Part shown: positions 36,935 through 45,471 of the stretch, one piece after another
How positions within the stretch are numbered: position 1 is the first letter of the stretch
How the letters are laid out: every line of letters begins with the position of its first letter
Source of the DNA: Bradyrhizobium xenonodulans
GTDB taxonomy: Bacteria > Pseudomonadota > Alphaproteobacteria > Rhizobiales > Xanthobacteraceae
Length of the DNA stretch: 64,000 nt
Assembly: GCF_027594865.1 (NCBI RefSeq)
Contig: NZ_CP089391.1
Span: 7,098,501-7,162,500, forward strand
Reading direction: 5' to 3'
The notes under the pieces: model-generated
What the model saw: only the letters and a program-made list of their open reading frames with translations
Told to the model about the DNA's origin: nothing
Database searches by the model: none
Program-made: the position numbers and the translations under genes

Positions 36935-38125
36935 ATGCGTTACGCCTCCCGAATCCGCCAGATGACCAGTAAGGCGTCGAAAGCCTGGGACATACATTTC
37001 ATCGCTCTCGAAAAACGCGCCCGTGGCGAGCGAGCGATTCTGCTGACGGTTGGCAATACGGATTTTGCCAGTCCCGAGCCGGCTGTCGCTGCTGTGCATA
37101 AAAGCCTCGCAGCGGGACGGACCCATTACAGCACCAGTGCGGACAGCCGCCCCCTCCGTGAAGTGATCGCGCGGTGTCATGCCCACAAGACTGGCCAGAT
37201 GCTAGATGCTGACCAGGTAGTTATTACGGTCGGCGCACAAAACGCGCTGCTCAGTGCGGCCCTCTGCCTTGTGGAGCCGGGGGACGAGGTGTTGGTGCCA
37301 GAACCCATGTATGTCACCTACCCCGACACCATCGCCGTGGCTGGCGGTGAGATCATCGCTATCCACTCGCCAGCAGGAAACCGCTTCCACCCACTGGTCG
37401 ACGATTTGGAAGCGGCTGTCGGCCCGCGCACCCGCGCGATCTTTTTGGCGACACCCAATAACCCGACTGGCGCGGTGTATACGCGAGAGGAACTGTCCGC
37501 CATAGCGGCCTTGTGCCACAATCGCGATCTCTGGCTCGTTTCGGACGAGGTTTACGGCGAGTTTGTCTACGAGGGCCGACATTTCTCGCCCTCTATCCTG
37601 CCTGGCATGGCGGAGCGTACAATCACCATCGGCAGTCTTTCCAAATCTCATGCGATGCCCGGCTGGCGGCTCGGTTGGATGATCGGTCCGCAGGAATTTG
37701 CAAATCATGCCAATCAAATAGCCTTCTGCTCGACCTACGGCGTTCCGACCTTTCTGCAGGACGCAGCAATCGCAGCGCTGGAACGGTTTCCGCACGGCGT
37801 CCCCGAATTACAAGCGGCCTATCGTCGCCGCCGCGATCGGCTATGCGATCGGATGAAATCCGCTCCCCTTCTGTGCTGCCACCGGCCGGAAGGCGGCATG
37901 TTTGTGATGCTGGATGTGCGCGCCACCGGTCTATCAGCCTATGACTTCGCCAGCGGCCTAGTACTCGAAGAGGGAGTGGCGATCTTACCCGCGGATGACT
38001 TTGGCCACAGCGCGACTGGCTGCTTGCGCATCAATCTCGGCGTCGCCGACGCAGAGATCGACGAGGCGGCCCTGCGCCTATCGCGCTACGCCGAGCGAAT
38101 ATGCCAGCATAAGGCGGTCACCTGA
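36935..38125 (+). CDS. Pyridoxal-phosphate aminotransferase, class I/II
   Basis: A 396-residue fold-type-I aminotransferase. The cofactor lysine is in TIGSLSKSHAMPGWRLGWM near residue 236. The substrate-carboxylate arginine is in GCLRINLGVAD near the C-terminus, and FLATPNNPTGAVYTREEL and LVSDEVYGEFVYEG contain the Asn and Asp/Tyr that hold PLP. Family members move an amino group between an amino acid and a 2-oxo acid. The N-terminus RIRQMTSKASKAWDIHFIAL is typical of aspartate/aromatic-type enzymes. The ATG is preceded by GCAGGAA. It may work with the upstream hydroxy-acid dehydrogenase. Exact substrates cannot be assigned. Confidence 0.94.
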   Translation: MRYASRIRQMTSKASKAWDIHFIALEKRARGERAILLTVGNTDFASPEPAVAAVHKSLAAGRTHYSTSADSRPLREVIARCHAHKTGQMLDADQVVITVGAQNALLSAALCLVEPGDEVLVPEPMYVTYPDTIAVAGGEIIAIHSPAGNRFHPLVDDLEAAVGPRTRAIFLATPNNPTGAVYTREELSAIAALCHNRDLWLVSDEVYGEFVYEGRHFSPSILPGMAERTITIGSLSKSHAMPGWRLGWMIGPQEFANHANQIAFCSTYGVPTFLQDAAIAALERFPHGVPELQAAYRRRRDRLCDRMKSAPLLCCHRPEGGMFVMLDVRATGLSAYDFASGLVLEEGVAILPADDFGHSATGCLRINLGVADAEIDEAALRLSRYAERICQHKAVT

Positions 38126-38899
38126 AGGAAAGCACTCCTCAGCCTCCTCGTAAGCGTGTGTGATTGCCGTTCCGCGCGGCTCCCAATACAGGTTTGCACC
38201 AGGAAATGCTTTTCGCACCAGAAATGCGTTGCAACCTTCTTGCCAGGCCAAACGGCTCATTGATGTTGCTCTTGCGATCAACGATATGAATGCATCATCT
38301 TGGGGCAACGAGATGCCGTAAATTCTCCGGTCAGCGGATACTCTCCTTCTGCTCTATGAGAAGCCCATGTCAGGTTGATCTTTCGCTTCAGCGCCGTCAT
38401 CCCCTTGAACCTTTTTGCGCTCCAGAACTTGATTGCCGCCAATCCGAGCGGAAACGCCTCGGTCGTCACGGCGAGGCTCGAATACATCAGGATGCCGCAC
38501 TGCGTGCGTACTGCCGTCTTGCCCGCAAAAGCCAATCAAATGCGGCTTTTCGCGCTTCCGTCGTGTCATTGAGGACAACGATCGGGTCCCTCCGTCGCTG
38601 TTACACGCCCGCGCGTCGTCTCGACCCGGCGCGTCGTTCAAATCCGACGTCAAATGTGGGTAATTTGAAAGATAGATGCCCCTGCGTAGCGGATGATGTT
38701 CGATTGTCAGAGAAACTCCTGATGATTTCTTTGGCAGGAACTCATGTGAGCGAACATGCTTCAGACACCAAGATTTCGAAGTTAAGACGGTCACATCCGA
38801 GCAACTTGCGGTCAGTCTAGGGCGAAGCTATCGGTCTTGGTAGCGGCAAGCGAATGAACGGATCGTCCGCGGACCTTTTTGCCGGGGGCGAACCTCTCG
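38126..38899. other. Gene-poor stretch before IS66 remnants
   Basis: About 770 bases with overlapping short frames on both strands. The minus strand between 38160 and 38580 has some coding character (RRKREKPHLIGFCGQDGSTH), but I cannot assign it. Its position next to transposase debris suggests it may be part of an older insertion. Confidence 0.3.
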
Positions 38900-38939
38900 G
38901 TGATCGCGCTGTCTCACGGGCTTGATCCATCGCAGTCGT

Positions 38940-39640
38940 TTGCGTGGCGACGCAAGGTGCTGGCGTCAGGGCTAGTCGCATCGGTTTCTGGACGCGAACC
39001 CAAGCGGTCAAGTTCGCACGGTCTGATGCGGTGACGAGCGACATGATGGAAATCGTGTTCGGCGACGTTCTGGCGCGTGTCGGCGGCGACGTGGAGCCTG
39101 AACGGCTTGCTGCCGTAATCCGGCGTTCGATACATGATCCCGGCAGGCATTCATGTTTACGCGGCCAACACTCCGGTCGACTTCCGCAAGGGAGCGACCG
39201 GCTTGATAGCGCTGGCGCGAGATGGTGCGGCCGACCCATTCCACGGCACGCCTTGTACGTATTCTATTCGAAAAGAGCGGATCGGATTAAGGCGGGACGG
39301 CAGTTGAATATGCCTGTTTGTAGAGACGACTGAGGAAAGAAGGTTCCGCTGACCGAAAATTGCGCCGATCCGGGTACGGCTGATCCATCTGCGCGATCGA
39401 GCTTCGATCTCTAGGACAAGGATCTGTCGCGCCTATTTGGAAAATCCAAACTCGCCGAGGTGATCCGCTATGCCAGACGCATCGGCCTCAATCGCTTTCT
39501 CAGCGACGACCTATCGAGATCAACTCCATCATCATCGATTGGGCAATCCAGCCGCAAACCATTAGAAGAAATGCTCGTTTGCGGGCACCATGGCGGCAGC
39601 CAGCCCCGGCGACCATCGCCTCGCTTCTGCCGCGAAGATC
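38940..39640 (+). mobile_element. IS66-family element, decayed (tnpA end, tnpB, tnpC end)
   Basis: Three consecutive plus-strand parts in IS66 order. First, the tnpA C-terminus (MMEIVFGDVLARVGGDVEPE, then RLAAVIR) runs to about 39137. Next, tnpB starts at ATG 39134 in the usual overlapping arrangement and reads MIPAGIHVYAANTPVDFRKG ATGLIALARDG, with stops at about 39305 and 39350. Last, about 39425-39640 encodes the tnpC end in two frames (AEVIRYARRIGLNRFLSDD, then IEINSIIIDWAIQPQTIRRN and PATIASLL). About 1 kb of tnpC is missing, so the element is dead. Confidence 0.88.
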
Positions 39641-39664
39641 ACGATGTCGATCCGCACGCCCGAC

Positions 39665-39853
39665 TCACGCAAACTCTCAAACGACCCGGGCTATCCCATC
39701 GAAAACGCCTTCGCAAAACTAAAAGCGCTCCTGCGCAAAGCAGCCGCGCGGCTCTATCGACAGCCATGAACAGCGATCGGACGCCTCACCGATCTCTTTA
39801 CCCCGAGCGAACGAGTCAACTACTTTAAGGTCGCAGGTTACGAGCCAAACTGA
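39665..39853 (+). mobile_element. IS630-family transposase C-terminal remnant
   Basis: The plus strand reads YPIENAFAKLKALLRKAAAR LYRQP, one stop codon, then TAIGRLTDLFTPSERVNYFK VAGYEPN and a final TGA. This is the classic C-terminal end of IS630 transposases (NPIE motif with the last catalytic glutamate; here YPIE). It directly follows the IS66 tnpC remnant, so one element probably inserted into the other before both decayed. Confidence 0.88.
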
Positions 39854-39937
39854 TCGGTACATGCTCTAGTTCGCGCATTGCCTATTTGCCAGCGCGGTTG
39901 CAGCAGAGATCGCCGAATAGCCTGAGCCCATGGCCAT

Positions 39938-41014
39938 CTACCTCAGGTCACAGGATTGTCCTCGCTCGCTTAAACGCTCAGAGCGCTTAAGCGCGTCTTC
40001 CACTAGCCTATGTACCAAGTCATTGTATGGCATACCGGATGCCTCCATCATCCTCGAGAACAAGCTGGAAGGACCAAGATCAGGAGCATTACCCACCTCA
40101 TTAATCAGTAGTTCTCCATTGGGCCGCATAAAAAAATCCACCCGTGCTAACGCCTCACAGCCGATCGCTCTAAAGGCTTCGCAAGATAACGCTCGCACTC
40201 GATCAGCCTCAGCTTCCTCAAGCTCTGCCTTTGTTTTGAGCACTACTCCCCTCTCATCAAGTTTAGCCTGAGCCGTAAAGAAGAGGTGCTCAACAGCAAT
40301 GATCTCGCTTGGCCATGAACAAAATAATTTGCTTGGTCGCTGGACGTCCGCTAGCACCGCACACTCGAGTTCGCGCGCCTGCACGTACTCCTCAATTAAG
40401 ACTTTTCCGTCATAACTAAACGCGAGATCGACAGCAGCCTGAAAATCTGATTCGCAAGCTACCTTGCTGACGCCGATGGAATTGTAAAGGCTTGCCGGCT
40501 TTACAAACAGTGAGCGGCTGCAGAGCGCCTCTTGGGCAATCTGAAACTTCACCTCTTCCCGACCTGTCACAGTTAAAGACCGTGCGACGGGAAGGCCTGC
40601 GTCGCGCAATATTCGTTTGGTGATCTGCTTATCATTGCATATCGCGGGCGCAGGTCCCCGCGATCCTACAAAGGGGACCTGTAGTGTTTCCAGCAGGCTC
40701 GAGCAGGCATAGGGTGGGATTGGAAACGCTACATCAACGTGACATATTCTATCATTCGAGTTCGACAGGTGGACAATCGCTTTACCGCCTCCTCCCGGGA
40801 GAAATGCAAATTGAGCACCTGAAGATTCTACGTGTAAGGGACATTCCTTCGTATTTTCCTGTAGCCACCACTTGCCATCCCGTGCGACACCGACCAGTAT
40901 TGGGTTGTAACGTTTCTTGTCTAAAGTTTCGTAGACAGATCGAGCGACACGCACTGAAAAATCGTGCCCCAGAGATCCGCCCCCAAACAATAGTGCCACG
41001 TTTATCATGTTCAT
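39938..41014 (-). CDS. D-alanine-D-alanine-ligase-like ATP-grasp protein, atypical active site
   Basis: A 358-residue ATP-grasp ligase with the overall layout of D-Ala-D-Ala ligase: N-terminal VALLFGGGSLGHDFSVRVAR, a central CNDKQITKRILRDAGLPVAR, ATP-binding VKPASLYNSIGVSKV and IEEYVQARELECAVL, and a C-terminal ALARVDFFMRPNGELLINEV GNAPDLGPSSLF. Key positions differ from the canonical enzyme. GGxSxEHxVS becomes GGGSLGHDFS, losing the glutamate that binds the first D-Ala amino group. The NExNTxPG metal-binding stretch becomes NEVGNAPD, replacing the asparagine with glycine. A peptide or amino-acid ligase with another substrate is therefore more likely than cell-wall synthesis. ATG 41014 follows AGGAA. 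Base composition is visibly more AT-rich than its neighbours, suggesting separate acquisition. Confidence 0.85.
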   Translation of the reverse strand: MNMINVALLFGGGSLGHDFSVRVARSVYETLDKKRYNPILVGVARDGKWWLQENTKECPLHVESSGAQFAFLPGGGGKAIVHLSNSNDRICHVDVAFPIPPYACSSLLETLQVPFVGSRGPAPAICNDKQITKRILRDAGLPVARSLTVTGREEVKFQIAQEALCSRSLFVKPASLYNSIGVSKVACESDFQAAVDLAFSYDGKVLIEEYVQARELECAVLADVQRPSKLFCSWPSEIIAVEHLFFTAQAKLDERGVVLKTKAELEEAEADRVRALSCEAFRAIGCEALARVDFFMRPNGELLINEVGNAPDLGPSSLFSRMMEASGMPYNDLVHRLVEDALKRSERLSERGQSCDLR

Positions 41015-42037
41015 GGCCAGGTTCCTATGTGGTCGAACGGGCCTATCAACGCGCCGAGGGTGAATAGGCCATAGCGCTAATAGACCCTCGGCAACGATGA
41101 TCGGCAACTACTAAGAAACAGGGGTTACACCGCGCGATTTTAGCGACAATAAGCAGGATCAATGCGCTGGTGTCTCGGGCGGACATTTGGCTTGGTTACG
41201 CAGACTTCTCCATTCAGCACCAACGAATACGTTTAGAACGGTTCAACTGACTGTATGCACCAAAGCACGGCGTACTAGTCCATGCTGCGGGGTTCGCAAT
41301 CACCTCAGCGACACAATCAAGAGCCCAGCACCGCGTACCGAATCGTTTTTGGAGAAACGGTATTCCGCAGACGTGGTCGTCGTGGATGTGCGTTGGAACC
41401 GCGAGTTCGATTTGCCGCACTCAATGGTCGTCGCGCAACTGGTCGAGATGATGCTCAATGAACCGCAGCGGCTGCAGGCCATCGCGGTCGACCGTCCAGT
41501 GAAGACGTCCCGCGGAGGCCAAGCCGTAACCGATCAGCATCGCCTGGCTACTTCCGCTCAGAACAATATAGAAATTGGAGCACGTGTAGGGTCCCGCCCA
41601 TAGCAGATGTTCTGAAATCTGCTCCAGACGACTCTCGCGAATGGTCTGGATGTCCTTGAAAGGCATACCTCGGCTAGACGTGAAGAGCCCGCCTATACTG
41701 GCGAGTTTCTCAAGCCTCGATTCAAGTTTTTCAATATCCGCCTTCACTTCAGTGATTGGCACCCCATGCGACGGATAGGCCGCCTCGACGGACTCCTTCT
41801 TTAAGGAAAGGATCGACTGCATTGTGAATTCAACGCCGAGAAGATCACCGTAAGCATATTCCATGGCATGAAGCTGATAGAGCTTCCCGCCGCGGGTCAT
41901 CACATCGCCTGTAAAGGCCACTTTCTTGCCATCCACTTCTGTGATCAAGCTGACCATGCCATGGGTGTGACCTTTGGCGGGAAGGACGCGAAACTTGTAC
42001 TGCATCCAGACAAACGTGCCGTAGTCTTCGAGGACTG

Positions 42038-42047
42038 CATCGACGGG
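42038..42047. repeat. Target-site duplication of the ISAs1-type element, left
   Basis: CATCGACGGG, identical to 43221-43230 on the other side of the element. Ten bases, within the 8-10 base range known for ISAs1-family insertions. Confidence 0.92.
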
Positions 42048-43220
42048 TAGGGCTATCGCATATGGGCGAGGGTGGAGAGAAGGAAGTCATTATTCCATCT
42101 GGCTTGGAGCATTTTATGGCTGATGCGCGCAGGACCGGGCGTTGCCTGCAGCGTATTGATGGCGAGCTTGCGGATGAGGGCGAGATTTTCCGCAGCGTGA
42201 TCCTTGCGGCTGCGGCAGGCATCCTCATCGAACAGAACGTCGAGGACCCAGTGCAGGTTGTTCTCGATGCTCCAGTGGGCACGCACGACCTCGAGCAGCT
42301 TTTTGGGCGACAGCAGGCGCGAGTCCAGGAAGTATCGGACCGTATGCTTGGCGGCCTTGCCAGAGTTGGCGCGCCAACTGTCGATGCGACCGACGGCGGC
42401 GATCGCGGGGAAGTCGTATTGCTTCGCCAGCTGTGGCGCCGGCGCGACGATGGCCTGCCGGCGCTCGGCGCGACCGTGGGCGGCGGCCTTTCGTTGACTC
42501 GCTCGTGCGGGCTTTCGGGCTGTGTCGACCAGCGTCCTGGCGGCCTTGAGCCGGCCACGGTTGCTCTTGATGGCCAACACGTAGTGCCCCTTCCGATCGC
42601 GGATGGCCTGCGCGGTGACGGGCCGGCAATGCAAGGCGTCGGCGGTGACAAGAGCCCCGTCCAGATCGAGCAGCGCGAGGACTTCGAGAGCCCCGGCAAC
42701 CTCCTTGCGGTTGGGGGCCTCCGCTGAGCCAACGCCATGCGAGTGCCGGCCGCCCAAACATTGACCATATGCCGCGGCGTGGCCTGCCGGCCGCGCGTGA
42801 AGGCTCCGCGCAGAGCCTTGCCGTCGATGCTGATCACCCCCTTGATGCCGAAGCTCTTGCTGAACTTGCGCAAAACCGCTTCCAGACCCTTCGGGTCCAG
42901 CGCACGGAAGACGTTGCTGAACGTATCGTGGCTCGGAATGCCGTGCCTGAGCTCCAGAAATCGCCGCAACAGCTCTTCGCGACCTTGGCCAAAGAACTCG
43001 AACTCGGTGCAGGTTTTAGCGCCAGCCAACGTGGCCGCCAATGCAATGACAAGGACGTCCACCAGATTGTGTCGGGTGTTGCTGGCGCGCGGATCCTTGA
43101 GCGGTCGAAACAGGCGCTTGAGCTTGCGCATTCAGGGCTCCCTCGAGAAGCGAGAGACACCCTAAGAATCCAGTTCCAACCCCTTTGCAACACCCTCCAG
43201 CGCCATATGCGATTCCCCTA
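42048..43220 (-). mobile_element. ISAs1-family insertion sequence, 1,173 bp, complete ends
   Basis: Terminal inverted repeats are TAGGGCTATCGCATATGGGC at the left and, read inward from the right end, TAGGGGAATCGCATATGGCG, matching at 17 of the first 20 positions. It is flanked by the 10-base direct repeat CATCGACGGG. It carries one transposase gene on the minus strand, whose stop codon lies inside the left terminal repeat. It is inserted in the MBL-fold gene. Ends and target duplication are intact, so the insertion is recent compared with other mobile debris here. Confidence 0.95.
42053..43131 (-). pseudogene. ISAs1-family transposase with one frameshift
   Basis: About 359 codons in two frames. 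The first (from ATG 43131) reads FRPLKDPRASNTRHNLVDVL, AKTCTEFEFFGQGREELL, RHGIPSHDTFSNVFRALDP and ISIDGKALRGAFTRG, all hallmarks of ISAs1 (DDE_Tnp_ISAs1) proteins, with the first catalytic Asp in SIDGKALRG. The second, from about 42720, reads EVLALLDLDGALVTADALHC, KGHYVLAIKSNR, AHWSIENNLHWVLDVLF and DEDACRSRKDHAAENLALI. The shift falls at a run of five C (42713-42717). This family is not known for programmed frameshifting, so the copy is probably inactive unless helped in trans. Confidence 0.93.
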
Positions 43221-43230
43221 CATCGACGGG
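43221..43230. repeat. Target-site duplication of the ISAs1-type element, right
   Basis: CATCGACGGG, the partner of 42038-42047. Deleting one copy plus the element restores the MBL reading frame. Confidence 0.92.
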
Positions 43231-43608
43231 GAGGTCGTCACCTAACGAGAAGAACGTGCTGGTGCCATTGTAGTTGTCATAGATGCGGCGCGCTTGCCAG
43301 CATGCTTCTGCGTTGTCGAATAGATAGCGCTCGTATTCCGGCTCAGCAATTTTCGCGCCCGCCTTCTGAATGATAGGCGGATCGCGATGGTGATGAATAT
43401 GTTGAATCCAGTCTACTCATTCGATCCCGAGAGCAGCGAGATGCTGCATTATCGCGCCGGATCCTGAATCGATCAGCAAGCATTCGGTGCCGCTTTTCAA
43501 AACATAAACATTACAAGCGTCCTGAAATTCCCAGAGGTTTGCGGAGCGCTGGATTGAGGTAATCTTGATTTCTTTCTGAATGCCAAGCTCGTGTGGCGTC
43601 GTTGGCAC

Positions 43609-43862
43609 TCAATACTTCGCAAAACATATCCGCCGATTTGTTGAGAGGCTGTCGCCAGCTTAGGGCGGTACATCCGCGGCGCCGTTGATGTCAGGATTCA
43701 CCGCGGCAATTGCGTGAACTGCAAAGCCATAGGGTACGCAACGCCTGAGCCGGCTGCCGTCGCCCCAGGTGTCGGTGACCGCTGTCCTTGCCTCCGCGAG
43801 CCTGCGATCGGCGGGGGCAAGGTAATGAGTCGTATGGCCAAACGACTGCGAACTCATCTGAG
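43609..43862. other. Spacer between DUF35 and MBL genes with a possible short coding remnant
   Basis: On the minus strand 43857-43660 an open frame of 65 codons reads LAPADRRLAEARTAVTDTWG and GDGSRLRRCVPYGFAVHAIA. I do not recognise it. Part of it is also present in the inverted relic (33345-33450), so this segment travelled with the cluster. It is either a decayed gene or a conserved leader. Confidence 0.35.
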
Positions 43863-44243
43863 TTAGCGCAAAACGAAGAGCGGCACCGGGGCTTGCTCAG
43901 GGGAGGGCTTGAATACTACCTTGACTTTCGCGCCGATCGACAATGTGTCCGGATCAGCATCTACTATATTAGTCAGCATGATCGGCCCCTTGGTGAGCGC
44001 TACATAGGCTAGCACATAGGGCTGGTCCCCCATGCGGTTTACAGAGAACGAGTGAATTTCGCCTTCGCCTGGAGACTCCTGCCAATCGAGTGCCTTCGAC
44101 AGACAGTGCGGGCAGATTCCTCGTGGATACCAATGGGTTCTGTCGCATTGCCGGCATCGCGGCAGTACGAAACGTCCACGAGCAGCTGCATCCCAGAACG
44201 GTTTTGTCTCTGGACTGTGTGCGATGAAGTCTGTGCCGTTCAT
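43863..44243 (-). CDS. DUF35 zinc-ribbon / OB-fold protein, thiolase partner
   Basis: A 126-residue two-domain protein. The N-terminal rubredoxin-like zinc ribbon has CRQCDRTHWYPRGICPHC (two CxxC pairs), preceded by KPFWDAAARGRFVLPRC. The C-terminal OB-fold contains MGDQPYVLAYVALTKGPIML and TNIVDADPDTLSIGAKVKVV. Proteins of this type bind acyl-CoA and form obligate complexes with thiolase-like enzymes, as known for the Ltp2 aldolase with the DUF35 domain of ChsH2 in steroid side-chain breakdown. ATG 44243 lies four bases after the thiolase stop codon, with an ACGGGAG ribosome site inside the end of that gene, so the two are translationally coupled. Two decayed copies exist, at 23430-23690 and 32996-33270. 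Confidence 0.94.
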   Translation of the reverse strand: MNGTDFIAHSPETKPFWDAAARGRFVLPRCRQCDRTHWYPRGICPHCLSKALDWQESPGEGEIHSFSVNRMGDQPYVLAYVALTKGPIMLTNIVDADPDTLSIGAKVKVVFKPSPEQAPVPLFVLR

Positions 44244-44247
44244 TGGA

Positions 44248-45402
44248 CTACTCCCGTTCCATGATGAGGGTGGCACTGCTGTGGCGAGTGCCCATCAACC
44301 AGCCCGTTCCATGCGCAAGCGCCAGCGCACAATCCTTGACCTGAACGGCCGGATGGGCCTCCCCTCGCAACTGGCGGACGGCCTCGATCACCTTCGTGAT
44401 TCCGCCCCGCATCGCGGGATGGTTGCTGCACAGACCGCCACCATCTGTGTTGAAGGGCAACCGACCGACGCCCGATATCAGGTTTCCATCAGCAACAAAC
44501 CGCCCGCCCTGTCCCTTTTCGCAGAAGCCCAGATCCTCCAAGGCGATCAGGACGGTGATGGTGAAGCTGTCGTAAATCGAAGCGTAGCGGATGTCGTCCG
44601 GGTTCACACCGGCCTCAGCAAATGCAATGGCACCTGACTGCCTGGCCGCCGAAGCAGTAAGTTCGACCCCACCGGCCGACTGTCCCTGAATGCCCTCGCC
44701 CGCCCCGATCACCTTGACCCGCGGTCGATTGAGGCTCTTGGCGATCTCTGGGCGTGTCACCACAACGGCTCCGCCGCCATCCGAAATGACACAACAGTCA
44801 AGTCGGTGCAGAGGGTCAGACACCATTGGAGACGCTAGCACATCTTGAGTGGTGACCACTTTGCGGAGCATAGCATGCGGATTGTGCTGCGCATGGTGAG
44901 AAGCGGCGACTTTGATCCACGCCAACTGCTCGCTGGTGGTTCCGTACTCATGCATGTGACGGCGCGCACAGAGGGCGTAGATATCCAGCAGGCTTTGCCG
45001 AAGTGGGCGTTCCCACAACAAATCCGGCTGAGTGACGTCCGGGTGGAAATTGATCGGTGCGCTTCGAGGCCGTCCGGCCAACGTGACCAGGGCCACTTTG
45101 CATTTGCCAGCCGCAATAGCTTGGGCCGCGTGAGAAATGTGCTGCAAAGGTGCGGAACCACCAATATCGGTGAAGTCACAATGGCGCACCTTGAGATTTA
45201 AATAGTCGACCATTGAGACGGGGCGGAATCCGGGTTCATCGCCGGCCGAAAAGTAGCCGTCGACGTCGTCTTTGGTCAACCCAGCGTCGGCCAGTGCGCC
45301 AGCGGCACATTCGGCGTGAAGCTGCACGACTGACTTGTCGGGCGCTTTACGCGTAGGATGTTCATACGCACCGACGATATAGGCTTGTTCATCGCGAATC
45401 AT
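44248..45402 (-). CDS. Thiolase-superfamily protein (SCP2/lipid-transfer type)
   Basis: A 384-residue thiolase-fold protein of the non-canonical SCP2/Ltp group. Landmarks are AYIVGAYEHPTRKAPDKS, the segment DIGGSAPLQHISHAAQAIAA GKC where true thiolases carry the nucleophilic cysteine, YASIYDSFTITVLIALEDLG, and FNTDGGGLCSNHPAMRGG with VIEAVRQLRGEA. The usual nucleophile position appears to be Ser/Ala in GGSAP, so classical thiolytic chemistry is doubtful. A retro-aldol or Claisen-type C-C cleavage without a covalent cysteine adduct, as in Ltp2, is an alternative. It is co-encoded with the DUF35 protein directly downstream and follows FadB and two acyl-CoA dehydrogenases in the same operon. The terminal step of side-chain shortening is its probable role. 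Confidence 0.92.
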   Translation of the reverse strand: MIRDEQAYIVGAYEHPTRKAPDKSVVQLHAECAAGALADAGLTKDDVDGYFSAGDEPGFRPVSMVDYLNLKVRHCDFTDIGGSAPLQHISHAAQAIAAGKCKVALVTLAGRPRSAPINFHPDVTQPDLLWERPLRQSLLDIYALCARRHMHEYGTTSEQLAWIKVAASHHAQHNPHAMLRKVVTTQDVLASPMVSDPLHRLDCCVISDGGGAVVVTRPEIAKSLNRPRVKVIGAGEGIQGQSAGGVELTASAARQSGAIAFAEAGVNPDDIRYASIYDSFTITVLIALEDLGFCEKGQGGRFVADGNLISGVGRLPFNTDGGGLCSNHPAMRGGITKVIEAVRQLRGEAHPAVQVKDCALALAHGTGWLMGTRHSSATLIMERE

Positions 45403-45471
45403 CGCGTTGCTATTCCTTGGTTTAGTGACTGGCCACGTTGTCGATATCGCATCCTCGTCGCTCGCGCGTCG

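Larger units (their letters stand above)
41214..43608 (-). pseudogene. MBL-fold metallo-hydrolase gene split by an IS and two nonsense codons
   Basis: Removing the insertion at 42048-43220 and one target duplication restores a single minus-strand frame that reads smoothly through the junction (STFFSLGDDLPVDAVLEDYG, then TFVWMQYKFRVLPAKGHTHG). The frame starts near GTG 43608 and contains VYVLKSGTECLLIDSGSG, a first metal motif HIHHHRD, GHTHGM and AFTGDVM, the signature of metallo-beta-lactamase-fold hydrolases. A second motif, THIHDDH, follows after 41420, so the protein may have had two MBL-like halves. TGA codons interrupt it at 43417-43419, just before VDWIQHIHHHRD, and at 41421-41423. The frame ends near 41214 without an obvious natural C-terminus. 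An inverted fragment of this gene is at 33545-33700. Confidence 0.88.

Noticed and set aside
42713..42717. Run of five C in the transposase as a programmed frameshift site
   Set aside because: Programmed frameshifting is not a known property of the ISAs1 family and the run is not a classical slippery heptamer, so a simple indel is more likely.
41845..43131. A continuous 428-codon minus-strand frame across the insertion sequence and into the MBL gene
   Set aside because: Only its first about 135 codons match the ISAs1 transposase; the rest is the wrong frame of the transposase and of the MBL gene after a frameshift at a run of C.
43417..43419. In-frame TGA in the MBL gene as a possible selenocysteine codon
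   Set aside because: A second TGA at 41421 and the IS insertion point to a dead gene, the position precedes the metal motif rather than replacing a cysteine, and no selenocysteine insertion hairpin is evident just downstream.
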